Below, piece after piece: positions 1 through 5,931 of a DNA stretch of 35,826 nt. Position 1 is the stretch's first letter. Every line of letters starts with the position of its first letter. A program made the translations under genes and the position numbers. Source of the DNA: Lachnospiraceae bacterium (GTDB lineage Bacteria; Bacillota; Clostridia; Lachnospirales; Lachnospiraceae); the NCBI GenBank assembly GCA_014804425.1, contig JAAUZV010000007.1:1-35826 (forward strand), in the 5' to 3' direction. The notes beneath the pieces were generated by a model. That model saw nothing but the letters and a program-made list of their open reading frames with translations. It did not search any database and had not been told where the DNA came from.

Positions 1-60
1 AGAAACTAGGATGGATGAGCCCTGTACAATACAGGCTCCGCCTCTTGGCTGCATAAAAAC

Positions 61-88
61 AGCGTAGCAGCCATTAAGCTGCTACGCT
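61..88 (-). terminator. Intrinsic terminator of the toxin-antitoxin operon
   Basis: A perfect 11-bp stem (AGCGTAGCAGC at 61-71, its complement at 78-88) closes a 6-nt loop. On the minus strand it is followed by GTTTTTATGC, a short U-tract. It lies 60 nt past the antitoxin stop codon. The opposite tail (TAAAAAG) has no U-run, so the minus strand is the better reading. Confidence 0.75.
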
Positions 89-148
89 TAAAAAGTCTAA
101 CTTCTTGGGGTCACCTCACCGTGTTCGCCCCCTCTTTTTATACATTAA

Positions 149-337
149 TCACGACACGCCTGCCTGTCTCTGCGTGTTGCGGTTTTTTGCAGCTAATCGA
201 AACGCTTTTTCCATTGCCGGTGTCAGTTCCGGTGAATCCTCATCAAAAACAATTTCTCTCTTTGCCGCTTCTTTTATCTGTTTTATCTGCTCATCCGTGG
301 GTTTCTGATTTCTATCCAAAGTAACTTTCCGTATCAT
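149..337 (-). CDS. BrnA-type antitoxin
   Basis: A 62-residue acidic/basic protein encoded directly after a BrnT-type toxin. The short strand-like start (MIRKVTLD), the helix PTDEQIKQIKEAAKR and the motif DEDSPELTPAMEKAF resemble small clostridial antitoxins paired with DUF497 toxins; that assignment is from family memory. Expected role: bind and neutralise the toxin and repress the shared promoter. I chose the ATG at 337 over the upstream in-frame ATG at 367 because AGAAAGGAG lies 8 nt before it. The toxin stop codon is at 312-314, so the genes overlap by 26 nt, which suggests translational coupling. Toxin-first gene order is normal for brnTA. Confidence 0.72.
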   Translation of the reverse strand: MIRKVTLDRNQKPTDEQIKQIKEAAKREIVFDEDSPELTPAMEKAFRLAAKNRNTQRQAGVS

Positions 338-593
338 AGTAAATACTCCTTTCTGTTTTCGTGGCAAGTCTTGCCGATATTAAACGGATATATTCTTTTC
401 GCTCTGTATATACAACAAACAGCACATCGTTAACCATTCCAATTGTATTATATCGATCTTCTTCTATACTATGTTCCACATCATATATTTCAATGCGCTG
501 TGAATCATTAAAAACCAGTATTGCTGTCTCAAAATCAATTCCGTGTTTTTCCAAATTCAATTGATTTTTATCTTCATCCCATTCAAATTTCAA
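312..593 (-). CDS. brnT: BrnT family toxin (DUF497), RelE-like ribonuclease
   Basis: A 93-residue protein with the hallmarks of BrnT/DUF497: the start KFEWDEDKNQLNLEKHGI, then FETAILVFND, a central TIGMVNDVLFVVYTE, and the C-terminal core IRLISARLATKTERSIY. Family members are type II toxins that cleave RNA with a RelE-like fold. The family normally starts at the xFEWDxxK segment. Here that segment is preceded by a TTG codon at 593 with GGAGGGGGAG about 8 nt upstream, so I call TTG as the start. An in-frame ATG at 644 would add 17 residues but has no ribosome binding site and falls inside the -10 region of the likely promoter. The gene overlaps the antitoxin by 26 nt. Confidence 0.85.
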   Translation of the reverse strand: MKFEWDEDKNQLNLEKHGIDFETAILVFNDSQRIEIYDVEHSIEEDRYNTIGMVNDVLFVVYTERKEYIRLISARLATKTERSIYYDTESYFG

Positions 594-639
594 TAAAGCA
601 TCTCCCCCTCCATAACGGATATATTCTACGATTATTTTT

Positions 640-672
640 ATCATAGCATAAATCTAATCATAAGTATATCAA
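640..672 (-). promoter_or_regulatory. Sigma-A promoter of brnTA
   Basis: On the minus strand TTGATA (667-672) is followed after 16 nt by TATGCT (645-650); TATGAT (640-645) overlaps as a second -10 candidate. The TTG start of the toxin is about 50 nt downstream. No clear operator palindrome was seen. Confidence 0.6.
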
Positions 673-706
673 ATTTGAAGTTGCCGTATTACGTCCCCTT
701 TATTTT

Positions 707-813
707 CTATTTCATCACCCCCTCAAACGCCATGCTGTGACGAGCCTCATCATGTGCAATCCCCTGAACCGTATCATGGGTCATAACAAGTTTAGTAAAG
801 CAGTTGCCATTTT
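707..813 (-). pseudogene. 3' remnant of a second rubrerythrin gene
   Basis: The minus strand of 707-784 reads MTHDTVQGIAHDEARH then SMAFEGVMK and a stop. This closely matches the C-terminus of the intact rubrerythrin encoded at 3218-3757 ([23 protein letters not shown]). The DNA is recognisably similar too; for example CTCAAACGCC and GAACCGTATCATGG occur in both. Weaker similarity continues upstream to about 813, but there the frame appears shifted and carries a stop. The diiron ligand motif DEARH survives, while the rest of the protein is gone. It is a decayed duplicate or the remains of an older copy and cannot make a functional enzyme. Confidence 0.75.
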
Positions 814-832
814 CCAATTATTTCAGTACACT
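804..832 (+). promoter_or_regulatory. Possible promoter of the membrane protein gene
   Basis: TTGCCA (804-809) and TACACT (827-832) are 17 nt apart, with the gene's ribosome binding site 23 nt further on. The -10 matches the consensus at four of six positions. The -35 lies at the edge of the rubrerythrin remnant. Confidence 0.45.
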
Positions 833-869
833 ACTGATAGATATATTTTTAGTAAAAGGAGGCATACAT

Positions 870-1796
870 GTGGGAAAGAAAACAAACAAACTGATCTATG
901 TCATTCTCGGCATTCTCGCAATACTGTTCTTTGCCCTCATCCCGTTTTCGGTATTTCGAAGAAAGCAGCTTTTGGCTGAGGGCGATATGGAGTTGGCGGA
1001 CTTCAGCGTGACAATGGGGATCATTGGTTTGGTCGGCGGTCTTATCTTTTGCGGGATTATTTTTCTGCTGTTGATGAAAGACAGGAAAACGGCATCCAGA
1101 CAAAAGCTTTTTCAGCAGGAGCTTGGACGCACGCCGGCGTTTGCGCGCTGGCTCTCAAACGAGGAGGCACAATTGAAAGCGAAACTTCGTGTTCCCCGTA
1201 CGTTTACCGGCGTGTTAAGCGTTTCCATGATCTGGGGCATGCTGCTCATGCTCTATTTGATCTTGGATGAAACCGACGGTGTCCTCGGTGTTTACCAGTG
1301 GATCGCATTCCTGTTTTGCCTCTTTGTTTTTTGTTTTACATGGTGGATCTCAGATTATCGGAAACAATATATGCGTTCTGTTTTACGCTCTGTTTCTGAA
1401 CAATTACCATCAGACGCGGAGAAAGACGCCTTTGGCGCGCAGCTTTCGAAAATCGGAGTCGTTAATTTCTCTTATTTGGCAGATCCGCAGTCCGGCGCTT
1501 CCACGGCATGGGTAACGGAAGAATATTCCTATTACCGTCAGTTTCGAAAATGCCGGATCATCAAAAACAGATACATAAACAAAGTGACATTAAAAAAAGC
1601 TCCTTATATGATCGGTCTTCGTCCTCATTTTCGAACCTGCTATACCATGGAAATCGCCGTAAACGGCGGGTGTGAAAAGGCTTGGTGCGGATATTTTCGC
1701 CGGCAGGAGGATTTATACTATGCTCTAAACGCATTCAGGAGATACGGGCTGGCAGATGAGAAAATAGAAGATCAATTGCAGAAAAACGCGCGGTAA
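870..1796 (+). CDS. Unknown membrane protein with four predicted helices
   Basis: I do not recognise this 308-residue protein. It has a short basic N-terminus, hydrophobic segments at about residues 6-29 and 45-69, a basic/polar stretch, two more hydrophobic segments at about 111-134 and 141-161, then a soluble C-terminal half of about 145 residues. That half is rich in Tyr, Arg and Lys and ends in a charged helix, and should face the cytoplasm if the N-terminus does. I chose the GTG at 870 because AAAGGAGG (855-862) sits 7 nt upstream; an in-frame ATG at 804 has no ribosome binding site and falls in the possible -35 element. The gene stands alone between the rubrerythrin remnant and a terminator. 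Function unknown. Confidence 0.75.
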   Translation: MGKKTNKLIYVILGILAILFFALIPFSVFRRKQLLAEGDMELADFSVTMGIIGLVGGLIFCGIIFLLLMKDRKTASRQKLFQQELGRTPAFARWLSNEEAQLKAKLRVPRTFTGVLSVSMIWGMLLMLYLILDETDGVLGVYQWIAFLFCLFVFCFTWWISDYRKQYMRSVLRSVSEQLPSDAEKDAFGAQLSKIGVVNFSYLADPQSGASTAWVTEEYSYYRQFRKCRIIKNRYINKVTLKKAPYMIGLRPHFRTCYTMEIAVNGGCEKAWCGYFRRQEDLYYALNAFRRYGLADEKIEDQLQKNAR

Positions 1797-1829
1797 GCGA
1801 GGCATAGTTTTGGCATTATCACAGTGAAC

Positions 1830-1886
1830 TGCAAATGTGATTCTGATGAAACAACGGCAGAAGCGTGATGTGCAAATACGATTCTG
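1830..1886. repeat. Imperfect 16-nt direct repeat
   Basis: TGCAAATGTGATTCTG (1830-1845) recurs as TGCAAATACGATTCTG (1871-1886) with two differences. The second copy forms part of the terminator hairpin, so this may be a local duplication without function. Confidence 0.6.
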
Positions 1887-1901
1887 CCGCTGTTTTCGAT
1901 T
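1855..1901. terminator. Bidirectional terminator between convergent genes
   Basis: CGGCAGAA (1855-1862) pairs with TTCTGCCG (1882-1889). The plus-strand tail is CTGTTTTCGATTTT and the minus-strand tail TTGTTTCATC. It can stop the membrane protein transcript from the left and the NERD gene transcript from the right. The U-runs are interrupted, so efficiency is uncertain. Confidence 0.55.
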
Positions 1902-1957
1902 TTGAGGATATGTTAAGTGCGATTGGTGATCATGTCTGTTTGCCGCTCAACATCCAA

Positions 1958-3043
1958 TCAGGAATGAAGGATTTTTAATATGGCTTCTCCGTATTTCTCT
2001 ACTTTCGCAGCGCCAAAACCAGATACATTCAAAAGCTCCTCCGCATTCTTGGGCATCTTATTTATCAAATCCTTCATCTGCTCATCGTTGAATATGTAAT
2101 AAGGCTTTATGTGGTTCTGTCTGCTTTCCTGAAGACGATATGCTTTTAGCCTTTTTATCATCTCCTCCTGTTTCTCCCCTTGCAATTCCGTACTCTTCGA
2201 TAAAGGCACTTCTTTCGCCATCTCCCTATCCGTATGCTTTTTCTTCTCGGAATCAGGGGGATTTGCTTTTTCCTCCTTCACGGATGTACCCTCTTTGGAG
2301 GAGCGCTCCGCAAGCTGCTGAAACTTTTTTGTATAATCCGATTTGCTGGGTATCGCGCTTTTCAAAAAGAATTCAGCCATTTCCTTCATATCATCTGCAG
2401 ACAAAACCGGCTGACTGCTTTCTTCATTTGCCTTCCTGATATATCCGGTCAATTGGTCATACCGGATCACTTTTTCCTTCACTTCCTTCGGCGCTTCCCG
2501 ATCTTTTAGAACCGTCTGAGGATTAGCAAGCACAACAACTGATTTATATCTGCTGTCAAAATTTTTGTTAAATATCCGCTTTTGAAGCATATTCATGGAA
2601 TCCAGTCTAATCTTCCTGATTAGCTGCAAATGCCTTTCGTTCTGCCTAATCGGAGAGTAAATACCTATCTCTTCTCTCCCACCGGAAAGCCTTATGAATG
2701 TTCCACGATTATCAATTTTAATATTCCCATAAAGGTTCTTACATTCTATAACAAATATTATTTTTCTTGTTATCACAATATAATCTATTTGTGCTGTCAA
2801 ATCCCCCGATTCAAAATATAAATCATGAAGAATCAACATATCCATGTCGCTGTTTTTCAGTTCAAAAGCAATATTCTTTTCCCCTGCTTCGCCGTATTTT
2901 GCATATTTGATCTGCTTATCAATTTCTTGCTTCAAATTCTCATCAACACGATCCTTTAATCCCTCCAGTTTTCTAATATACTCTGTCAAATCGCTGTTCT
3001 CTTTCACAAAAACCGGTCCTATTTTTTTACGAAAAAGTTCCAT
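1958..3043 (-). CDS. NERD-domain nuclease-like protein with C-terminal HRDC domain
   Basis: A 361-residue protein with three parts. Residues about 48-160 form a NERD (nuclease-related) domain: GEAGEKNIAFEL, then QIDYIVI with Asp87, then VIECKN with Glu100 and Lys102 (the D...ExK pattern of restriction-like nucleases), and SPIRQNERHL. Residues about 230-290 are a Lys/Glu-rich, probably disordered linker. Residues about 295-361 look like an HRDC nucleic-acid-binding domain, including NAEELLNVSGFGAAKVEKYG, which matches the end of RecQ-type helicases. No helicase motif is present. The likely role is nucleic acid binding or cleavage, in repair or in defence. The ATG start has AAGGGGGA 5 nt upstream. 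It is a single-gene unit with its own promoter. Confidence 0.82.
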   Translation of the reverse strand: MELFRKKIGPVFVKENSDLTEYIRKLEGLKDRVDENLKQEIDKQIKYAKYGEAGEKNIAFELKNSDMDMLILHDLYFESGDLTAQIDYIVITRKIIFVIECKNLYGNIKIDNRGTFIRLSGGREEIGIYSPIRQNERHLQLIRKIRLDSMNMLQKRIFNKNFDSRYKSVVVLANPQTVLKDREAPKEVKEKVIRYDQLTGYIRKANEESSQPVLSADDMKEMAEFFLKSAIPSKSDYTKKFQQLAERSSKEGTSVKEEKANPPDSEKKKHTDREMAKEVPLSKSTELQGEKQEEMIKRLKAYRLQESRQNHIKPYYIFNDEQMKDLINKMPKNAEELLNVSGFGAAKVEKYGEAILKILHS

Positions 3044-3095
3044 CTTTATCCCCCTTCATCTCATTCCTGATGTGGCGACTGTATTATCTTTGTCT

Positions 3096-3124
3096 ATCAT
3101 ATCATACTAACAATGGTGTTGCAA
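3096..3124 (-). promoter_or_regulatory. Sigma-A promoter of the NERD-HRDC gene
   Basis: Minus strand TTGCAA (3119-3124), 17-nt spacer, TATGAT (3096-3101), about 53 nt before the ATG. It lies between the rubrerythrin terminator and the gene. Confidence 0.7.
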
Positions 3125-3150
3125 CGCAGAGAATTGCCACTGTTTCAAAA

Positions 3151-3189
3151 TAAAAAAGAGGGAACCGGTGCCATAGCACCCGTTCCCTC
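3151..3189 (-). terminator. Rubrerythrin (perR operon) terminator
   Basis: A long near-perfect stem, GAGGGAAC then CGGTGC (3158-3171) against GCACC then CGTTCCCTC (3176-3189), closes a short CATA loop. On the minus strand it is followed by TTTTTTATTTT. It begins 28 nt after the rubrerythrin stop codon. Confidence 0.9.
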
Positions 3190-3217
3190 TGTAAACGCTT
3201 ATTTCCTGCGCCTGTCC

Positions 3218-3757
3218 TTAGTTAAAATATCTCTTCAGCAGACCCTCAAACGCCTTGCCGTGACGGGCCTCATCACGTGCCATCTCATGAACCGTATCAT
3301 GGATCGCGTCGAGATTTAACGCCTTTGCGCGCTTTGCAAGATCTGTCTTGCCCGCGGTCGCGCCGTTCTCAGCCTCGACACGCATCTGCAAGTTCTTCTT
3401 GGTGGAATCGGTCACAACCTCGCCGAGCAGCTCCGCAAATTTTGCCGCATGCTCCGCTTCCTCCCAAGCTGCTTTCTCATAATAAAGACCAACTTCAGGA
3501 TAGCCCTCGCGATATGCGACTCTCGCCATTGCAAGATACATGCCGACCTCGGAGCACTCTCCGTTAAAGTTTGCTCTCAAGTCAGCGATAATATCCTCGG
3601 GAACGCCCTGCGCAACACCTACAACGTGCTCTGCCGCCCATGTTAAATCCGATCCCTGCGCAACAAACTTATCCGCCGGAGCCTTACATACCGGACATGC
3701 CTCCGGAGCCGCATCGCCCTCATGTACATAACCACATACAGAACATACAAATTTCAT
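3218..3757 (-). CDS. Reverse rubrerythrin (peroxide-reducing diiron protein)
   Basis: This 179-residue protein has an N-terminal rubredoxin-like iron site (Cys5, Cys8, Cys21, Cys24) followed by a ferritin-like diiron domain. The domain order is reversed compared with classical rubrerythrin. Diiron ligand motifs are visible: GECSE (Glu67), EEAEH (Glu100, His103) and DEARH (Glu163, His166). In anaerobic clostridia such proteins reduce hydrogen peroxide and oxygen in the cytoplasm with electrons from NADH-rubredoxin systems, and PerR typically controls them. AAAGGAG is 8 nt before the ATG. The gene follows perR with no promoter visible between, so the two are probably co-transcribed. A decayed copy of its 3' end lies at 707-813. 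Confidence 0.95.
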   Translation of the reverse strand: MKFVCSVCGYVHEGDAAPEACPVCKAPADKFVAQGSDLTWAAEHVVGVAQGVPEDIIADLRANFNGECSEVGMYLAMARVAYREGYPEVGLYYEKAAWEEAEHAAKFAELLGEVVTDSTKKNLQMRVEAENGATAGKTDLAKRAKALNLDAIHDTVHEMARDEARHGKAFEGLLKRYFN

Positions 3758-3778
3758 AGTCTTTTCTCCTTTTCCTGT

Positions 3779-3812
3779 TAAAAAATTATTTTGATATGAG
3801 CGTCACGCTCAT
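3779..3812 (-). terminator. Intercistronic hairpin between perR and rubrerythrin
   Basis: ATGAGCG (3796-3802) and CGCTCAT (3806-3812) form a 7-bp stem with a 3-nt loop. On the minus strand a U-run appears only about 10 nt later (AATAATTTTTT). This spacing is poor for a strong terminator. It may partly attenuate, or protect or process the mRNA so that the two genes are expressed at different levels. Confidence 0.45.
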
Positions 3813-3827
3813 GATCATTCCTTTTTC

Positions 3828-4220
3828 TTACTGCCGTTTCTGGGTGCTGCATTCTCCGCACACACCGTAAAAATAAGTAATATGCCCGGCGATCTGCCCG
3901 TCAAATCCGACGCCCGCAAGGTCGTTGATCTTCTCAATGCTCTCCATCTGCAGATCCATCACCCTGCCGCATTTCTGACAGATAAAATGGTAATGCTCCG
4001 ACGTGTCCGCATCAAAATGATCCTGACCGTCCCCGAGATGCAGCCGGCGGATCTCACCCATATCCGCTAACAGCGTTAGATTGCGGTATACCGTTCCGAG
4101 ACTGATATTCGGATATTGCCTGCTCACATTTGCATACACAACATCTGCCGTCGGATGGTCTTTTCTCGTACAGAGAAATTCTTTAATTGCTTCACGCTGT
4201 CTGCTGTACTTTAACGCCAT
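3828..4220 (-). CDS. perR: PerR-type peroxide-sensing repressor (Fur family)
   Basis: A 130-residue Fur-family protein: N-terminal winged helix (PTADVVYANV, then SLGTVYRNL as recognition helix) and a C-terminal dimerisation and metal domain. Numbered from the ATG at 4220, the metal-sensing residues of B. subtilis PerR align to His22, Asp70, His76, His78 and Asp89. The last is Asp, as in PerR, and not the Glu typical of Fur, which favours peroxide sensing over iron sensing. The structural zinc site is Cys81/Cys84 and Cys121/Cys124. A TTG at 4223 is an alternative start, but AAGGGG lies 7 nt before the ATG. A palindromic PerR box overlaps its own transcription start, and rubrerythrin lies downstream in the same operon. 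Confidence 0.9.
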   Translation of the reverse strand: MALKYSRQREAIKEFLCTRKDHPTADVVYANVSRQYPNISLGTVYRNLTLLADMGEIRRLHLGDGQDHFDADTSEHYHFICQKCGRVMDLQMESIEKINDLAGVGFDGQIAGHITYFYGVCGECSTQKRQ

Positions 4221-4255
4221 CAAGCATCCCCTTCTTCATATGCTTTCACAATATT

Positions 4256-4268
4256 AGTAATGATTACT
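4256..4268. promoter_or_regulatory. PerR box (operator)
   Basis: A perfect inverted repeat, AGTAAT-G-ATTACT, with 6-1-6 geometry. It resembles the known PerR box (TTATAAT-N-ATTATAA, 7-1-7) in size and in its A/T-rich half sites. It lies just downstream of the perR -10 element, over the expected transcription start. Autoregulation by PerR is the inference. Confidence 0.7.
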
Positions 4269-4273
4269 GTTTT

Positions 4274-4301
4274 ATTATATATTTTTTTAGTATAATGTCA
4301 A
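4274..4301 (-). promoter_or_regulatory. Sigma-A promoter of perR-rubrerythrin
   Basis: Consensus minus-strand promoter: TTGACA (4296-4301), 16-nt A/T-rich spacer, TATAAT (4274-4279). It is back to back with the luxS promoter, whose -35 begins at 4309. Confidence 0.88.
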
Positions 4302-4308
4302 TAGTCTT

Positions 4309-4337
4309 TTGTAAAAAACAAGGATTCGTGCTATACT
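4309..4337 (+). promoter_or_regulatory. Sigma-A promoter of luxS
   Basis: TTGTAA (4309-4314), 17-nt spacer, TATACT (4332-4337). It is divergent from the perR promoter, with only 7 nt between the two -35 elements. The leader then carries a hairpin (CAGACAT 4356-4362, ATGTCTG 4369-4375) about 40 nt before the start codon. Confidence 0.72.
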
Positions 4338-4413
4338 GGTGCTGGGATACACGGTCAGACATTATAATATGTCTGGCTACGCTCTATGATTTTTTTAGAA
4401 AGGATGCTTTTTT

Positions 4414-4893
4414 ATGGAAAAAATAACAAGCTTTACGATCGACCATCTGAAATTGCAGCCGGGTGTGTATGTTTCCCGAAAAGACCATGTTGGCAATGAA
4501 ACACTCACCACCTTTGACCTGCGCATGACTTCTCCCAATGACGAACCGGTTATGAATACGGCGGAGGTTCACACGATCGAGCACCTTGGTGCAACTTTTC
4601 TCCGCAATCATGCAGAGTACAAGGACAGGGTTGTGTATTTCGGTCCCATGGGCTGCCGGACGGGCTTTTATCTCATTCTCGCGGGCGATCTGACTTCCAA
4701 AGAGATCGTTCCTCTCATGCAAGAGATGTATGAGTTTATCCGCGACTACAAGGATGAAGTTCCGGGCGCAAGTCCGAAAGACTGCGGCAACTATCTTGAT
4801 ATGAACCTCGGCATGGCAAACTACCTCGCGGCACGCTATCTTGACAATGTGCTTTATCAGATTGACGACGCACATTTGGTTTATCCGCAATAA
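4414..4893 (+). CDS. luxS: S-ribosylhomocysteine lyase (AI-2 synthesis)
   Basis: A full-length 159-residue LuxS. It splits S-ribosylhomocysteine into homocysteine and DPD, the precursor of the signal AI-2, in the cytoplasm. The metal site is visible as HTIEH (His53, His57, with catalytic Glu56) and Cys124 in KDCGNY; the catalytic Cys81 lies in GCRTGFY. AAAGGA is 9 nt before the ATG. The next gene, mtnN, makes its substrate, so the two steps of S-adenosylhomocysteine recycling sit side by side, although terminator hairpins separate them. Confidence 0.98.
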   Translation: MEKITSFTIDHLKLQPGVYVSRKDHVGNETLTTFDLRMTSPNDEPVMNTAEVHTIEHLGATFLRNHAEYKDRVVYFGPMGCRTGFYLILAGDLTSKEIVPLMQEMYEFIRDYKDEVPGASPKDCGNYLDMNLGMANYLAARYLDNVLYQIDDAHLVYPQ

Positions 4894-4895
4894 AA

Positions 4896-4949
4896 AAGAT
4901 TGGCGCGAGTGCGCCAATCTTTCAAAGAAATGCCTTCGGCATTTCTTTT
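4896..4949 (+). terminator. Double-hairpin terminator after luxS
   Basis: The first stem is AAGATTGGCGC (4896-4906) with GCGCCAATCTT (4911-4921). Two nt later a second stem, AAAGAAATGCC (4924-4934) with GGCATTTCTTT (4938-4948), has a C(UUCG)G-type loop. U-runs are short. The murG gene ends in a similar two-hairpin module. Confidence 0.75.
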
Positions 4950-5017
4950 GGAATTTGCTTACGCGATTCTTCCGGGATTGAGATATATGATTATGAATAT
5001 AGAAAGGAAACACTCAG

Positions 5018-5713
5018 ATGAAAATAGGAATTATCGGAGCGATGGATTTAGAGATCGCCACCCTCAAAGAGAAAATGACAGATATGTCAAGCAAGACCGT
5101 CGCTTCTATGGAATTTTTCGACGGTTCCTTAAACAACGTTCCCGTCGTGATCGTGAAATGCGGCATCGGCAAGGTCAATGCCGGTATCTGCGTCCAGATC
5201 CTGCATGATCTTTTTTCTGTCACGCATGTCATTAATACCGGTGTTGCCGGCTCTCTGCGCGCAGAGATCAATATCGGCGACATTGTGGTTTCCACGGATG
5301 CCGCGCAGCACGATATAGATGTAACCGCACTCGGCTATCAGGTCGGACAGATCCCTCAGATCCCCGTTTTTACTTTTGAAGCGGACAAATCCCTTGCAGA
5401 TACCGCAGTGACGGTATGCCGTGAGGTGAACACGGATATTCAGGTATTCCGAGGACGCGTTGTGAGCGGCGATCAATTTATTTCTTCAAAAGAAAAGAAA
5501 AAGTTTCTCATTCAGACCTTCGACGGCTGCTGCACCGAAATGGAGGGCGCGGCAATCGCGCAGGCCGCTTACTTAAACGGGCTGCCGTTCGTCATCATCC
5601 GTGCGATCTCCGACAAGGCCGACGACAGCGCCGAAGTGGATTATCCGATGTTCGAGCACGGTGCTGCGCTGCATTCCGCAAAGCTTGTTGAGGCGATGCT
5701 GGAACGGCTTTAA
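5018..5713 (+). CDS. mtnN: 5'-methylthioadenosine/S-adenosylhomocysteine nucleosidase
   Basis: A 231-residue Pfs/MtnN protein that removes adenine from S-adenosylhomocysteine and methylthioadenosine, supplying S-ribosylhomocysteine to LuxS. Visible landmarks are IGIIGAMDLEI with Glu12 (the conserved acid of the family), the central NTGVAGSL loop, the purine-binding CCTEMEGAAIAQ (Glu176) and the catalytic ISDKAD (Asp199). AAAGGA is 9 nt before the ATG. No convincing separate promoter was seen in the 70 nt after the luxS hairpins, so expression may depend on read-through or on a weak promoter. A strong terminator follows. Confidence 0.97.
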   Translation: MKIGIIGAMDLEIATLKEKMTDMSSKTVASMEFFDGSLNNVPVVIVKCGIGKVNAGICVQILHDLFSVTHVINTGVAGSLRAEINIGDIVVSTDAAQHDIDVTALGYQVGQIPQIPVFTFEADKSLADTAVTVCREVNTDIQVFRGRVVSGDQFISSKEKKKFLIQTFDGCCTEMEGAAIAQAAYLNGLPFVIIRAISDKADDSAEVDYPMFEHGAALHSAKLVEAMLERL

Positions 5714-5783
5714 GTCCTGCATTTCGCATTAGCACATACGCAGAGATCTCACACAGATATAAAACGCCCCATTTTTCAAATTC

Positions 5784-5821
5784 ATGCCGACTCCCATTAA
5801 TTTGGGGGTTGGCATTTTTTT
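5784..5821 (+). terminator. mtnN terminator
   Basis: ATGCCGACTCCC (5784-5795) pairs, with two G-U/mismatch positions, with GGGGGTTGGCAT (5804-5815), followed by an unbroken T7. The -35 of the next promoter lies in its descending arm. Confidence 0.9.
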
Positions 5822-5836
5822 GTTATGTGTTATACT
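5809..5836 (+). promoter_or_regulatory. Promoter of the aldolase-like gene, embedded in a terminator
   Basis: TTGGCA (5809-5814), 16-nt spacer that includes the terminator U-run, TATACT (5831-5836). The start codon is 95 nt downstream, leaving a leader of about 88 nt that contains a hairpin. Confidence 0.6.
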
Positions 5837-5862
5837 AATGGAGCAACCTATTTCATGATTTA

Positions 5863-5891
5863 GTACGTTGAAGCGTTACACTTTAACGTGC
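5863..5891 (+). promoter_or_regulatory. Leader hairpin before the aldolase-like gene
   Basis: GTACGTTGAAG (5863-5873) pairs with CTTTAACGTGC (5881-5891) through 11 pairs including two G-U wobbles, closing a 7-nt loop. There is no U-tract after it, so it is a leader structure rather than a terminator. Function unknown. Confidence 0.5.
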
Positions 5892-5931
5892 GATTGACTA
5901 TCGACCAACAGAAAGGCAGGTACCTATTATT

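Noticed and set aside
20-36. Small hairpin CCTGTA/TACAGG near the left edge as a terminator
   Set aside because: The stem is only 6 bp with a 3-nt loop and no U-tract follows on either strand. The first 60 nt otherwise hold nothing I can name.
4338-4413. SAM or SAH riboswitch upstream of luxS
   Set aside because: The leader after the promoter is only about 75 nt with a single 7-bp hairpin, too short for the known SAM-I or SAH aptamers.
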